From the NCBI RefSeq assembly GCF_900103185.1, contig NZ_FNJD01000007.1:1-64000 (forward strand): DNA of 64,000 bases. The letters run 5' to 3'. The notes beneath the pieces are model-generated. The model made no database searches and was not told the origin of the DNA. It was given only the letters and a program-made list of their open reading frames with translations. Below, in pieces: positions 17,651 through 26,777 of this stretch. The stretch is from Sulfitobacter litoralis (lineage in GTDB: Bacteria > Pseudomonadota > Alphaproteobacteria > Rhodobacterales > Rhodobacteraceae). Position 1 is the stretch's first letter, and each line of letters starts with the position of its first letter. A program made the position numbers and the translations under genes.

Positions 17651-19182
17651 TATTCATCCTCTTGTGATGCGGCAAGCGACACGCTGGGCTGCGGCGGGGC
17701 ACCGTCGTGGATGGCGCGCGCGACTTCCTGTGCAGTGGTGAGGCCCAAACGCATTTTGGCGATGCCGTCGTCCAGAATGCTCGGGCCGCGATCCCGCGCC
17801 GCGGCGATCAATTCTGCCTCGGATTGTCCTTCGTGCATCTTGCGTTCAAGCGCGCCGTCGACCTCGATAATTTCATATAACGGCAAACGTCCGCGAAAGC
17901 CGCTATCTTGACAGGTATCGCAGCCAAGCCCTTTTCTGACGATCTCTCCTGGCTTTATCTTATGCCCCAAAAGATCGCTTTCGGCCTGCGTGATTTCGTG
18001 GTCCCCCAGACAGTCGGTGCAATTGCGCCGCACCAGGCGCTGCGCGATCAGCCCGCGCAGCATAGGGGCCAGCAAGAAGCGTTCGACGCCCATTTCGACC
18101 AGTCGAGAGACGGCACCGATGGCCGTGTTGGTGTGCAAAGTCGAGATGACCAGATGCCCGGTCATGGCGGATTCCACGGCGATCTGTGCCGTCTCGCGGT
18201 CCCTAATCTCGCCGACCATAATCACATCCGGATCTTGCCGTAGAATGGCGCGCAACCCTCTGGCAAAGCTAAGATCGGTCTTGGCGTTGACCTGCATCTG
18301 GCCAACGCCGTCCATCGTATATTCAATCGGGTCCTCGACGGTCATGATATTGCGCTGCCGGTCGTTCAGCATATCCAGACCAGCATAAAGCGTCGTGGTC
18401 TTGCCCGAACCGGTCGGGCCAGTCACCAGCACCATGCCGTCGGGCAGCGCCAGAATACGTTTCAGCACCGTATTATCGCGATCCGACAGGCCAAGATGGT
18501 CAATCCCGCGCAGTGTCTGCCCGCGGTCCAAAAGACGCAGCACCACGCGCTCGCCAAATTGAGAGGGGATCGTCGAGATGCGCACATCAAGGTCATACCC
18601 ACCGACCCGCAACGACACACGGCCGTCCTGCGGAAGGCGCTTTTCAGCGATGTCGAGTTTGCCCATCACCTTGATCCGGCTGACGAGCAGCGGCGCGAGC
18701 GCCCGTTTCGGGCTGATCACCTCGCGTAGAATGCCGTCGACCCGAAAGCGCACCAAAAGCCGCCGCTCTTCGGTTTCGATATGTACATCAGACGCGCCTT
18801 CCTTGACCGCCTCCAGCAGCAGGGCATTGATCAAGCGCACCACTGGCGCATCGTCATTTTGGGCCAGCAGATCGTCTATCGAAGCGGCCGTGTCCGCCAA
18901 TGAGGCCAGATCATCGTCTGCATCTGCGGCCACTTGCGCGGCCTCGGACGCGGAATCGCGGTAGATCGTGCCAAGGGCCGCTTCAAATTCGCCAGCCGAT
19001 ATTTCTTCGAATGTCACAGCCGCGCCAGATACGCGTTGCGCTTCGATCAGGGCTTCGAAAGAGGCATCATGGCGGTATTGGCAGTGCGGCTCTGCGCGGT
19101 CTTCAGAGACAGATAATAGAATGACCCCTTGGCTTTGCGCGAAACCATAGGAAAGGCGGGTCTGGGTGCTGGCATTGGTCAT
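17650..19182 (-). CDS. Type II secretion ATPase GspE
   Basis: This 510-residue hexameric motor ATPase powers pseudopilus extension from the cytoplasmic face. Walker A is GPTGSGKT at 255-262. Walker B and the Glu-containing segment DPDVIMVGEIRDRE lie at about 317-330. The Asp-box ASDVHIE is at 130-136, and the His-box segment TGHLVISTLHTN is at 341-352. The C-terminal four-Cys zinc site is at Cys388, Cys391, Cys421 and Cys424. The N-terminal 100 residues are divergent, as expected for the part that meets GspL. It overlaps gspM upstream and gspF downstream. Confidence 0.96.
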   Translation of the reverse strand: MTNASTQTRLSYGFAQSQGVILLSVSEDRAEPHCQYRHDASFEALIEAQRVSGAAVTFEEISAGEFEAALGTIYRDSASEAAQVAADADDDLASLADTAASIDDLLAQNDDAPVVRLINALLLEAVKEGASDVHIETEERRLLVRFRVDGILREVISPKRALAPLLVSRIKVMGKLDIAEKRLPQDGRVSLRVGGYDLDVRISTIPSQFGERVVLRLLDRGQTLRGIDHLGLSDRDNTVLKRILALPDGMVLVTGPTGSGKTTTLYAGLDMLNDRQRNIMTVEDPIEYTMDGVGQMQVNAKTDLSFARGLRAILRQDPDVIMVGEIRDRETAQIAVESAMTGHLVISTLHTNTAIGAVSRLVEMGVERFLLAPMLRGLIAQRLVRRNCTDCLGDHEITQAESDLLGHKIKPGEIVRKGLGCDTCQDSGFRGRLPLYEIIEVDGALERKMHEGQSEAELIAAARDRGPSILDDGIAKMRLGLTTAQEVARAIHDGAPPQPSVSLAASQEDE

Positions 19183-19634
19183 TGCGACGATCCTAAGAGT
19201 AAACGCGCCGAGACACGACCCGGTGCCGGGCGTCGATCCACCTCGAGCGCCTCTACCTTCACGTCGTGCTGCGCTTCCAGATCAGAGAGCCACAGCAATA
19301 TCGTCGCAAAGGGCGTATCATCCAAAGTGACCCGAATGCTGTCATTTTCAGGCTCAATGCGCCGCAGGGTCAGATTTGCCGCGGATGCCGAGGTGGTGAT
19401 CCGCGTGGCGAGAGGCGTGTCGTTGAGCGGTGCCACTGCCACGATCGTGTCGAATGACGCAAGCGCAGCTGTGTCCTGAACAAGGCGAAACGCCAGAATA
19501 TCTGCGCGTGCTTCGGCCTGCGCACGTTGAAGGGGGGCCCAAAAGAATTGATAGCCCGCAACCACGATGGCGAGGGGCAGCACAATGCTCACCAGACGCT
19601 TTTCACGCGGGTTGAGCGCGGCAAAAGCTTTCAT
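19179..19634 (-). CDS. Type II secretion protein GspM
   Basis: This 151-residue protein has a short cytoplasmic N-terminus with a single membrane segment at about residues 13-31 (VSIVLPLAIVVAGYQFFWA). It is followed by a helical stalk and a small ferredoxin-like periplasmic domain. GspM pairs with GspL to hold GspE at the membrane. Length, topology and position between gspL and gspE, with ATGA overlaps on both sides, support the call. Confidence 0.88.
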   Translation of the reverse strand: MKAFAALNPREKRLVSIVLPLAIVVAGYQFFWAPLQRAQAEARADILAFRLVQDTAALASFDTIVAVAPLNDTPLATRITTSASAANLTLRRIEPENDSIRVTLDDTPFATILLWLSDLEAQHDVKVEALEVDRRPAPGRVSARLLLGSSQ

Positions 19635-20782
19635 CCGCCATCCCCCCGCCCGATCCGCATTTCGACCTCTGCACCGCCATCGCCCGCTGTGGCGGCACCG
19701 CTGCGCACAGCGAAGCCTGACGCCTCTAGGGTCTGTTCGATGCCTTGCAGGTCATCCAGACCAGGGCCCTGCATGAGCACCACCAACGTATTTTCGGTTG
19801 CGCCCCATGCCATGCGCCTGAAACCAACCGGCGCGTCCGTCAGCACGCGTGAGATATCGCTGAGCAGGGGCAAAAAGCTGCTTTCCGTTGCAACCACCTG
19901 CGCGGGCGTCAGGCGTGCCAGAACGGGTCCGACCTCTCGGGTTAGGGTCATGCCGGGCAGGATGTCCGATATGGCCAGCTCTGCGGCGCGGCGCTCTGTC
20001 TCGGCGACTTGACGGAGGGAGCGCACGTTGAAAGCCGCGACGGCCAAATGCAGCACCAAGGCGGAAACCACGGCGGCGGCGGCCCATTTCCACGCAGCCA
20101 ATCCGCGCGCTGCAGCGTTGCGCGGCCGAGCAAAACTAAAGGCCGCGTCCTTCGGGTCCGGTGGCGGTGGGGCGTCCGACAGGTCTTCGGCTGGAAGAGC
20201 ACCACCCAATGGTTCGCCGAGCGCGCGCAATGACGGTCGGCCAGCGCGTTGCCACAAAAGCGGTAGCATATCCACATTTGCTGCAAAGCCCGTCCCGTCC
20301 GAGCAGCGCACAACCGCGCGATTGCCTTCTCTCCAGACAGCCCAAACGGGACCGGCATCGAAAGGAGGCCGCGGGATAAGAAGATATTCGGGGAGGTGCG
20401 GCGCATCTTCCTGTGTCACCTGCGCCATCACATCATTGGACAGGACAAACGCCAGATGATCCCCGGACGCGGCACCGGAAAGCGGGCCCTGGACGATCTG
20501 CACGGACTGCAGCGGGGCGGCGACCCGCTCTTCGACGGCAAAGGTGATCAGCGCCTGCCGTTGCCGCGCGTTGGATTTGGGGACATGAACGATAAAGCTG
20601 CTGACATGTTCTGCGCTGACCAGTCGGGCGGCCAGCCCATCGACCTGTGGGCAATAGAGTTCGGCACGTGCAACCATGGCCAAATTTTTCGTCGTCAAAG
20701 GCACCCTCAAAGCATCAGACGCGGGCAGCCGTACAGGGCGCTCCGAGGCGTTTAAATCTGGCTTAATGCCTTGACTTATCAC
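19631..20782 (-). CDS. Type II secretion protein GspL
   Basis: This 383-residue protein has a cytoplasmic domain (1-230), one membrane segment at about 231-251 and a periplasmic domain ending in a ferredoxin-like fold (ALEASGFAVRSG region). This is the topology of GspL, which recruits GspE. The start is GTG 20782, with AAGGT about 10 nt upstream. It is the first gene of the minus-strand gspL-M-E-F run and is divergent from gspG across only 76 nt. Confidence 0.9.
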   Translation of the reverse strand: MISQGIKPDLNASERPVRLPASDALRVPLTTKNLAMVARAELYCPQVDGLAARLVSAEHVSSFIVHVPKSNARQRQALITFAVEERVAAPLQSVQIVQGPLSGAASGDHLAFVLSNDVMAQVTQEDAPHLPEYLLIPRPPFDAGPVWAVWREGNRAVVRCSDGTGFAANVDMLPLLWQRAGRPSLRALGEPLGGALPAEDLSDAPPPPDPKDAAFSFARPRNAAARGLAAWKWAAAAVVSALVLHLAVAAFNVRSLRQVAETERRAAELAISDILPGMTLTREVGPVLARLTPAQVVATESSFLPLLSDISRVLTDAPVGFRRMAWGATENTLVVLMQGPGLDDLQGIEQTLEASGFAVRSGAATAGDGGAEVEMRIGRGDGG

Positions 20783-20858
20783 GAAAAATTACCTTTTCAA
20801 TCGTCCCGTTGTTGCAATAGTATACGGAAAGCCACGTAACAGATAGGGAAACAGTTTC
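20783..20858. promoter_or_regulatory. Divergent control region between gspL and gspG
   Basis: These 76 nt separate the starts of the two oppositely oriented secretion operons, so both promoters must lie here or inside the 5' ends. The stretch is more AT-rich than the flanks and contains TTGCAATAGTATACG, but I cannot assign convincing -35 and -10 boxes or an operator. Confidence 0.4.
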
Positions 20859-21344
20859 ATGCGTCACTGGAAAAAGCTGCGGGGCCGCCCCGCGTCCCAC
20901 CGCAGCCGCCGCGACGGTGAAGCGGGCGTAACTCTCATCGAGATGATGGTGGTGCTGGTCATTATCGCGCTGGTGGCGGCGATCATCGTGCCCAACGTTA
21001 TCGGGCGTCCTGACGAGGCACGTGTGACCGTTGCGCAGTCGGACATCCGCGCGGTTGGCTCTGCGCTTGAACTTTACCGACTGGACAACCGCACCTACCC
21101 CACGACCGCACAGGGATTGCAGGCCTTGGCCGTGCGTCCCACCGCGCCGCCCGAACCCCGCAACTGGGTTGCGGGGGGGTATCTGACGGCTGTGCCGGTT
21201 GATCCGTGGGGGAATGATTACATCTACGTCTCTCCGGGTGCGAATGGTGGGTTCGATCTGGTATCGCTTGGGGCAGACGGTGCACCCGGCGGCGACGGGG
21301 TCGCGGCAGATCTTGCACATGGGCAGTTGCAGGCCAGCAGGTGA
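20859..21344 (+). CDS. Type II secretion major pseudopilin GspG
   Basis: This 161-residue protein has a long basic leader ending in Gly before VTLIEMMVVLVIIALVAAI (+5 Glu). It then has the GspG body with LDNRTYPTTAQGLQAL, the PVDPWGNDYIYVSPG segment and the C-terminal SLGADGAPGGDG calcium-site region. GspG polymerises into the pseudopilus. It is the first gene of the plus-strand gspG-H-I-C-D operon and its stop overlaps the gspH GTG start. Confidence 0.96.
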   Translation: MRHWKKLRGRPASHRSRRDGEAGVTLIEMMVVLVIIALVAAIIVPNVIGRPDEARVTVAQSDIRAVGSALELYRLDNRTYPTTAQGLQALAVRPTAPPEPRNWVAGGYLTAVPVDPWGNDYIYVSPGANGGFDLVSLGADGAPGGDGVAADLAHGQLQASR

Positions 21345-21823
21345 AAATCACGGCCACCCCTGCACGACACCAAGACGCGGGCGTAACGCTTGTTGAAGTG
21401 CTCGTGGTGTTGGTGCTGGTTGGGATTATGGCCGGGATTGTCGGGCTGAGCATCGGCACCGGATCACGGGGTGATATTGCCAAGCAAGAGGCCGATCTTC
21501 TGGTCGCCAGGCTCAATCGCGCAGCGGACGATGTGATCCTGACGGGGGTGCCGATGGGCTTCGTTTGGGGCGCAGAGGGATATAGGTTCGATGTCTATGA
21601 CGGAGAGATCTGGGTGCCGCATCCTCTGCCCGTCCTGAAAGAACCGCATCTGCTGGCCGGTCGCACGCGGATCGCTGGAAGCGCTGGCACGATCGTCGTT
21701 TCCACAGATTCGCGCCCGTCCGAGGACAGCCCCTTGTCGCTTGAGCTGCGTGCGGGAGACGGCGCGGCGGAATATGTTCGGTTCGACGGCATCAGCGCGG
21801 CGCACCTTCAGGAGGTAGAATGA
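21341..21823 (+). CDS. Type II secretion minor pseudopilin GspH
   Basis: This 160-residue protein has a leader ending in Gly before VTLVEVLVVLVLVGIMAGIVG (+5 Glu) and a beta-rich C-terminal domain with LNRAADDVILTGVPMGFVW, as in GspH. The start is GTG 21341, overlapping the gspG stop. Its own stop overlaps the gspI start, which is preceded by GGAGGT. Confidence 0.9.
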   Translation: MKITATPARHQDAGVTLVEVLVVLVLVGIMAGIVGLSIGTGSRGDIAKQEADLLVARLNRAADDVILTGVPMGFVWGAEGYRFDVYDGEIWVPHPLPVLKEPHLLAGRTRIAGSAGTIVVSTDSRPSEDSPLSLELRAGDGAAEYVRFDGISAAHLQEVE

Positions 21824-22182
21824 CACGTCAGGGCGATGCAGGATTCACGTTGATCGAGGCGCTGGTGGCGATGGCCGTCCTTGCCTTGGGCGCGGTATCG
21901 CTGCTGTCGGCCACGCAAGGGCATAGCAAACGCATCACCGAGCTGTCGGATCGGGTCGCGGCACGGTGGGCCGCCGAATACCGCCTTTCAGAAGTTCGAG
22001 CAGGCGTGCCAACCGGTGCCGAGCCGCTTGAGGTCTACGGCATTGAATTCGATCTCAACGTGACGCGCCGTCCGACGAACGATCCCGCGGTGCAGGCCGT
22101 CTCTGTCGACAGCGCCCTTTCCGGGACGGATCAGGTTTTGTTTATTCTAGATGGATATGTCGCGGCAGGAGACCCGTTATGA
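21820..22182 (+). CDS. Type II secretion minor pseudopilin GspI
   Basis: This 120-residue protein has a short leader ending in Gly before FTLIEALVAMAVLALGAVSLL (+5 Glu). A small domain follows that includes RWAAEYRLSEVR, the position where GspI family members have 'AeNrl'. It initiates the GspI-J-K tip complex. A strong ribosome site (GGAGGT) precedes ATG 21820. The stop overlaps gspC. Confidence 0.9.
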   Translation: MTRQGDAGFTLIEALVAMAVLALGAVSLLSATQGHSKRITELSDRVAARWAAEYRLSEVRAGVPTGAEPLEVYGIEFDLNVTRRPTNDPAVQAVSVDSALSGTDQVLFILDGYVAAGDPL

Positions 22183-23054
22183 TGCGCTTTGATCATGGGG
22201 CCAAATGGCTTCGGTTGGGCGTAATCATGACCGCCGTTTCCAGCGTGGCTGCGGCGGGTGCGGAAGCGACTTGGCATGTGCTGGGCCATGATCGCGTCAT
22301 CCCCCCTGTCGCGAAGCTTCGGATCCCCGCACAAGAACCTGAGGCACCGCCCGATCTTGCGCCTGCGCTGGCTCTTGCGCCGTTTGGCGCTGCGGAAGTC
22401 GTGGTGGTAGATGCGCAGACCGCCGCGATTCCACAGGCCCTGATCTTGCTCGGGGTCATCGTGCGCGATGATCCGACCCGCTCGCTGGCGTTGCTGCGGT
22501 CAGACACAACCGAGGGCAACTACCGCATCGGCGATGAAGTCGTCCCCGGTACAACGCTTACCGCTATTTCACAAAACCATGTGACCGTGCTAACGAATGG
22601 CACCGAAAGCCGCTTGTATTTTGCTGGCGCGGATCTGGTCGCCGATGGTCCGCAGGTCCCCACCGGCGCAGAACGGCTGCTGGCGCTTATGACCTCTGGG
22701 CAGGGCAGTTCCATCAGTGAACAGGTGGATGCCGCTGCACGCGTTCAGCCCGTGACAACACAGGATTACATCGACATGTGGCGCGACCGCATCATCGCCA
22801 ACCCCGCTGAGGTTTTGGATACGATTGGCTTGGTGCCAGGGGAAAAAGGCTATACCATCGCTGAAAAACACGACGTAGGCGTAAACCGCGCCGGTCTGAG
22901 AGCAGGTGACATCGTGACAAGCGTAAATGGTGAAAGCGTCGGCAATGTTGATCAGGATCGCGCGCTGTATGACGTGATCGCGGCCTCTGGCTTGGCCCGT
23001 ATCGAAGTCGAAAGGAATGGCCGAACGATCGTTATGTCATTCCCGCTGCAGTGA
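22179..23054 (+). CDS. Type II secretion protein GspC with PDZ domain
   Basis: This 291-residue protein has an N-terminal membrane anchor at about residues 12-28 and a homology-region domain at about 75-150 (PQALILLGVIVRDDPTRSLALL). A linker follows, and then a C-terminal PDZ domain at about 220-291 (DVGVNRAGLRAGDIVTSVNG). GspC links the inner-membrane platform to the GspD secretin and helps recruit substrates. PDZ-containing GspC is the Out/Eps type. It overlaps gspI upstream and gspD downstream. Confidence 0.92.
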   Translation: MMRFDHGAKWLRLGVIMTAVSSVAAAGAEATWHVLGHDRVIPPVAKLRIPAQEPEAPPDLAPALALAPFGAAEVVVVDAQTAAIPQALILLGVIVRDDPTRSLALLRSDTTEGNYRIGDEVVPGTTLTAISQNHVTVLTNGTESRLYFAGADLVADGPQVPTGAERLLALMTSGQGSSISEQVDAAARVQPVTTQDYIDMWRDRIIANPAEVLDTIGLVPGEKGYTIAEKHDVGVNRAGLRAGDIVTSVNGESVGNVDQDRALYDVIAASGLARIEVERNGRTIVMSFPLQ

Positions 23055-24997
23055 ATATCGCGCTTCGCCATATAGCGGCATTTGTCCTTGCAGTTTTGCT
23101 GATGTTGCCCGCCCCTGTGCGGGCCCAGGAAACCTTTGTCATCAACCTCCGAGACGCTGACATCTCTTTGCTTGTTGAACAGATTTCCGAGATTACAGGG
23201 CGCACCTTGGTGCTTGATCCGGGATTGGTAGGCGAAGTGACTGTCGTCTCCGCGGAGGCGCTGGACAGTGAAGGCGTCTGGTCGTTGTTCCAGTCCATTC
23301 TGCGGGTACGCGGATTTGTTGCCGTTCAGGCCGGATCGATCTGGCAAGTGGTCCCCGAGGCCGAAGCACGCACTGCGAGCGGACCCAATCTAGGCGAAGA
23401 GGTCACCGCCGGCAGCCAAGACTTCGTAACCGAGATGTTGCGCCTGAACCGACTGCCTTCTGCCGAGGCCGTGCGCGTCCTGCGCCCGCTCGTCGCGGAA
23501 TCGGGCTATATCGAAGCCGTCGAAGATCCCAATGGCGTGGTCATTACCGATACCCGCGCCAATGTGGACCGGATCATGGCCATTGCGCGCAGCTTTGACG
23601 GGGATGCCCTTGTCCGCTCTGAGGTGCTGCGTTTTCGCAGCGCCGATGCGGTCACCGTCGGCAGTGCTATCCTAGAGGTGCTTGGCCAAGCGGGCACAGG
23701 CGCGCGCCTGTCCGTTGATGCAGGGTCCAATCTGCTGCTGGTACGTGGCACGCCTGAAGACATTGCAGAAATTCGCAGCCTTGCCATCGCCATGGACGTC
23801 GCGCCGCGCAAAGACCCGCGCGAAGCCGTCGCCACGACTGTTTTCAATCTCCAGTATGGCGACGCGCAGATCATCGCGGACATCATCAAAGGTACGGTGG
23901 GGGATGCCACTAACATCACCAACGCAGTTGCCGCCGACGTGGGCGCACAGACAGCCGAAGCCACTGCGGACGGGCAATTTGTACCGCTAAACCGCGTCGT
24001 CGCCCCTGATGCTGTCAATATCACCGCCTCTGTCGAAACCAATTCTATCGTTGTTCGCGGCACTGCGGCGCAAGTCCAGGAGGTCGGGCAACTTGTTCAC
24101 GCCCTTGATGTCCGTCGCCCGCAGGTCATGATCGAAGCAGCTATTGTCGAAGTGTCCGGCGAGGTCGCAGAGCGGCTTGGCGTGCAATTGGGGCTTGGCC
24201 CGAATGTGCCAAACGGTGCAATCGCCGCCTCGAACTTCTCTAATGGGGGGGGCGTATCGCTGGGGTCCGTGCTTGCTGCTGTTGGTGTGCCCGCCGGATC
24301 GGCTTTGTCTACGGGGCTGACGCTTGGTGCCGGTGGCAATGACTTTGGTATTCTGGTGCAGGCCCTGTCTCAGTCCACGAGCGCGCGGCTTTTGTCGACG
24401 CCATCGGTCACGACGCTGGACAATGAACCCGCGACCATCGTGGTCGGCCAGAACGTCCCCTTCCGGACAGGCAGCTTTGCCACCGACGGGAATACGGCGA
24501 CCCCATTCACCACGATTGAGCGGCGCGATGTCGGCATCACGATGAATGTCGTGCCCCGTATCACGGCCGGAGGTGTGGTTCAGTTGGTGATCGAACAGGA
24601 AATATCCAGCCTGACCAACGCCAATGTCGAAGGTGCTGCGGATCTGGTGACCAACCGGCGGGTGATCAACACAACTGTAATGGCCGACAACCGCGGAACG
24701 GTCGTGCTTGGCGGACTGATAACCGACGACCGGATCAATGGCAGCAGCAAGGTGCCCGGTCTTGGCGATCTGCCGGTGGTCGGTGACCTTTTCAAATCAC
24801 GCAATGCCCGCAATACCCAGCGTACGCTTTTTGTCTTTCTAAGGCCCACAATCCTGCGCAGTCGTGAAGATATCACCGAAGCCTCTTCGCGCCGGTACAA
24901 CCGCCTGAAAGCAGCCGACGCCACACAGCAGCCCAGAACGATCCTTAAAAAACAGGAAGTGCAGCAATTGCCGCTGGAAATTCAGGGTCTGTATTGA
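23051..24997 (+). CDS. Type II secretion secretin GspD
   Basis: This 648-residue protein starts with GTG 23051 and a signal peptide ending near APVRAQE. N0 (TFVINLRDADISLLVEQISEI) and N1-N3 ring domains follow over about 30-340. The C-terminal secretin domain at about 370-610 includes VPFRTGSF and the VVLGGLITD segment. It forms the outer-membrane channel. A short C-terminal tail after 615 could be the pilotin-binding S domain, but no GspS gene is recognised nearby. It ends the plus-strand operon. Confidence 0.96.
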   Translation: MNIALRHIAAFVLAVLLMLPAPVRAQETFVINLRDADISLLVEQISEITGRTLVLDPGLVGEVTVVSAEALDSEGVWSLFQSILRVRGFVAVQAGSIWQVVPEAEARTASGPNLGEEVTAGSQDFVTEMLRLNRLPSAEAVRVLRPLVAESGYIEAVEDPNGVVITDTRANVDRIMAIARSFDGDALVRSEVLRFRSADAVTVGSAILEVLGQAGTGARLSVDAGSNLLLVRGTPEDIAEIRSLAIAMDVAPRKDPREAVATTVFNLQYGDAQIIADIIKGTVGDATNITNAVAADVGAQTAEATADGQFVPLNRVVAPDAVNITASVETNSIVVRGTAAQVQEVGQLVHALDVRRPQVMIEAAIVEVSGEVAERLGVQLGLGPNVPNGAIAASNFSNGGGVSLGSVLAAVGVPAGSALSTGLTLGAGGNDFGILVQALSQSTSARLLSTPSVTTLDNEPATIVVGQNVPFRTGSFATDGNTATPFTTIERRDVGITMNVVPRITAGGVVQLVIEQEISSLTNANVEGAADLVTNRRVINTTVMADNRGTVVLGGLITDDRINGSSKVPGLGDLPVVGDLFKSRNARNTQRTLFVFLRPTILRSREDITEASSRRYNRLKAADATQQPRTILKKQEVQQLPLEIQGLY

Positions 24998-25031
24998 TCC
25001 CAGCCGCCGCCCCCCAGCCACTAGGATGCTG

Positions 25032-25817
25032 CTACCGTGCAAAGGTGAGCGACGCCCAGTAGCTGACCCAGTCAAAATTTTCATGCTTTACCGGCAGCAA
25101 CTTTACACTGTTGATCATGATTTCACCGCGAATGTCATCCGGAAGCGCCAATATGCCATCCGCATCCGTCGCCATATGCAGCGGTTCGGTCTCGGCCCCG
25201 GACGCAGCGTCCCGCGCAAACACCTGCACCGGTTGATTGGCGTTTGCTTCGCCATTCAAGAGCAGTTGAAAGCGGAGCGGTCCCTCCAAAGTGACGTAAG
25301 GGTTGTCCAGCGCTACCCATTCGTAAACTGCGCCATATGCATGATCTTGCCCCTTTTTGTCACCAACCCCCACCAAGGTCTTCGCGTAGCGGAAATAGGC
25401 TTCTCTGATGGGCTGATCTGGGCTGGTGCCAAAAACTTCGGCCCCACGCCCTACGGTTTCGGCAAATTCACGAAAATCGGCAAGCGTGTCATGCTTTAAC
25501 GTGCTTGCATTTGAAACAAGCACAATAGCGTGCAGCCCGTTTTCGCCCGACTGGAGGCTCAGAGACGGATTGTCCTGACCGGTAAATGCCAGTTCTGTTT
25601 CGACGCCGTTTCTGGAAAATCGGGCCGAGCTGTACCCTTTGGGAATGAAAATATAGTCCTGACCGACAAATTCGGACCCGACGAATAGATCGGCTGCAAT
25701 CGTTGACTTCGATTCGAAGGTATAGGCGCGGGGTTCAATCCAAAATTCATGCGCCAAGCCAGAATGGGAGGCCAGCAGCCATATTACAAAAGACTTGCTG
25801 TAAAGTGTCATGATCAT
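25032..25817 (-). CDS. DUF4198-domain exported protein
   Basis: This protein of about 261 residues has a signal peptide followed by HEFWIEP, the typical mature N-terminus of the DUF4198 family, whose members are often linked to periplasmic metal handling. Two beta-sandwich-like parts follow. I choose ATG 25817, with GGAG 5 nt upstream, because the frame continues upstream to 26009 with no signal-like sequence. It converges on gspD, with 34 nt between the stops. Biochemical role unknown. Confidence 0.78.
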   Translation of the reverse strand: MIMTLYSKSFVIWLLASHSGLAHEFWIEPRAYTFESKSTIAADLFVGSEFVGQDYIFIPKGYSSARFSRNGVETELAFTGQDNPSLSLQSGENGLHAIVLVSNASTLKHDTLADFREFAETVGRGAEVFGTSPDQPIREAYFRYAKTLVGVGDKKGQDHAYGAVYEWVALDNPYVTLEGPLRFQLLLNGEANANQPVQVFARDAASGAETEPLHMATDADGILALPDDIRGEIMINSVKLLPVKHENFDWVSYWASLTFAR

Positions 25818-26168
25818 ACCGTCTCCAGGTTCAGCCAACCTTGGCGCAATGCGGGATGGAAGGATACTAACCAATTGGTGATGCGGGACCGAGTCTGAGA
25901 TTTCTGGGCTATCCACAGGATGCCGCGCAACGGTTCTGATGCCGTCCGCGGTCATGTGAATGTCTCTGCTCAGCAGCTTCGTGCGCGTTCGGTGTACCTG
26001 TCCATTCATGTGTTCACGAGCACAGTTCTACGCATGCGACGGTGTCTCCGGCAGACGAGGTGCACTTGGATCCGCCACATGTCGCTTAGCAGCTCTGCGG
26101 CGATTTTCCTCTATCAAGGGTGGGGATGAAACTGCGCAAAAGTGAGGCGTATCGGCACTTTGGGGAAT
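25818..26168. other. Intergenic stretch between DUF4198 gene and tRNA
   Basis: I see no supported gene in these 350 bases. The open frames on both strands are short, without ribosome sites or motifs. The stretch should hold the promoter of the DUF4198 gene on the minus strand and the 3' trailer of the tRNA. Confidence 0.4.
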
Positions 26169-26246
26169 TGGCGAGCCGTGGAGGACTCGAACCCCCGACC
26201 TGAGAATTAGAAGTTCCCTGCTCTAATCCAGCTGAGCTAACGGCCC
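26169..26246 (-). tRNA. tRNA-Arg (anticodon TCT)
   Basis: The minus strand folds into a full cloverleaf of 78 nt with an encoded CCA. The acceptor is GGGCCGT with ACGGCTC, the D arm GCTC/GAGC has a 10-nt loop, and the anticodon stem is GGGAA/TTCTC with loop CTTCTAA giving anticodon TCT. The variable loop has 5 nt. The T arm is GGGGG/CCTCC with TTCGAGT. The discriminator is G. It reads AGA codons, which are commoner in the AT-richer cluster just to its right. Confidence 0.95.
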
Positions 26247-26777
26247 GCACTTTGTGTTGAGGGTTTCTGTCGAGGCCCTCAACATTGTCAATGTTGGCAG
26301 GCTTGCGACATGCCTACCATCAAAAAAAATTCGTTCCGTTTCAACAGCATAGAAACATGAAAGTGCTCGATGCACCATCTTGCTTCAATCCAATTGGAAA
26401 ACGCGGACGCATTTGGGGAGCTTATCCGCTTGATGCTAACGCGTGTCAATACGCGGTGGCTACTTGTGCCGCCTACCGCCTTGGTATCACATGGTCTAAG
26501 CGCGTGCCCTTCAGGGGGCTACTTCTACCTTAATGCCGCTAAGCCTCCGGCATCAGGCGATTTTCGATGCCTCCTATTGATGCGCTAAATGACAAATGGC
26601 ACATGGCACAGCTAATGTCGTTTCAAAAGCGCGTAAGTTAAGGGCTTGTCCGAGGTATGTAAGGCGTTGACCGACAAACGATGCACCCATTGAACCGCGC
26701 CTCTCCCTCAGGAGATAGCGCACGACCGACACCAAAGATGAAATCTGCTAGTGCGCTGTTGTCATGCGCCCCCAGAA
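26247..26777. other. Gene-poor stretch between tRNA and polysaccharide cluster
   Basis: These 531 bases hold no gene I can support. Translated frames show no transposase, integrase or known domain. A small inverted repeat, ATGCCG...CGGCAT, lies near 26535-26555. The tRNA promoter should lie near the left edge. The stretch may be a decayed boundary of the glycan cluster, but no remnant is recognisable. Confidence 0.4.

Noticed and set aside
25818-26009. 64-residue N-terminal extension of the DUF4198 protein
   Set aside because: It lacks any signal or domain, and a ribosome site and signal peptide support the ATG at 25817.
26169-26246. tRNA-Arg as the attachment site of the AT-rich glycan cluster
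   Set aside because: The tRNA 3' end, the usual integration point, faces away from the cluster. I see no integrase and no repeat of the 3' end at the other border.
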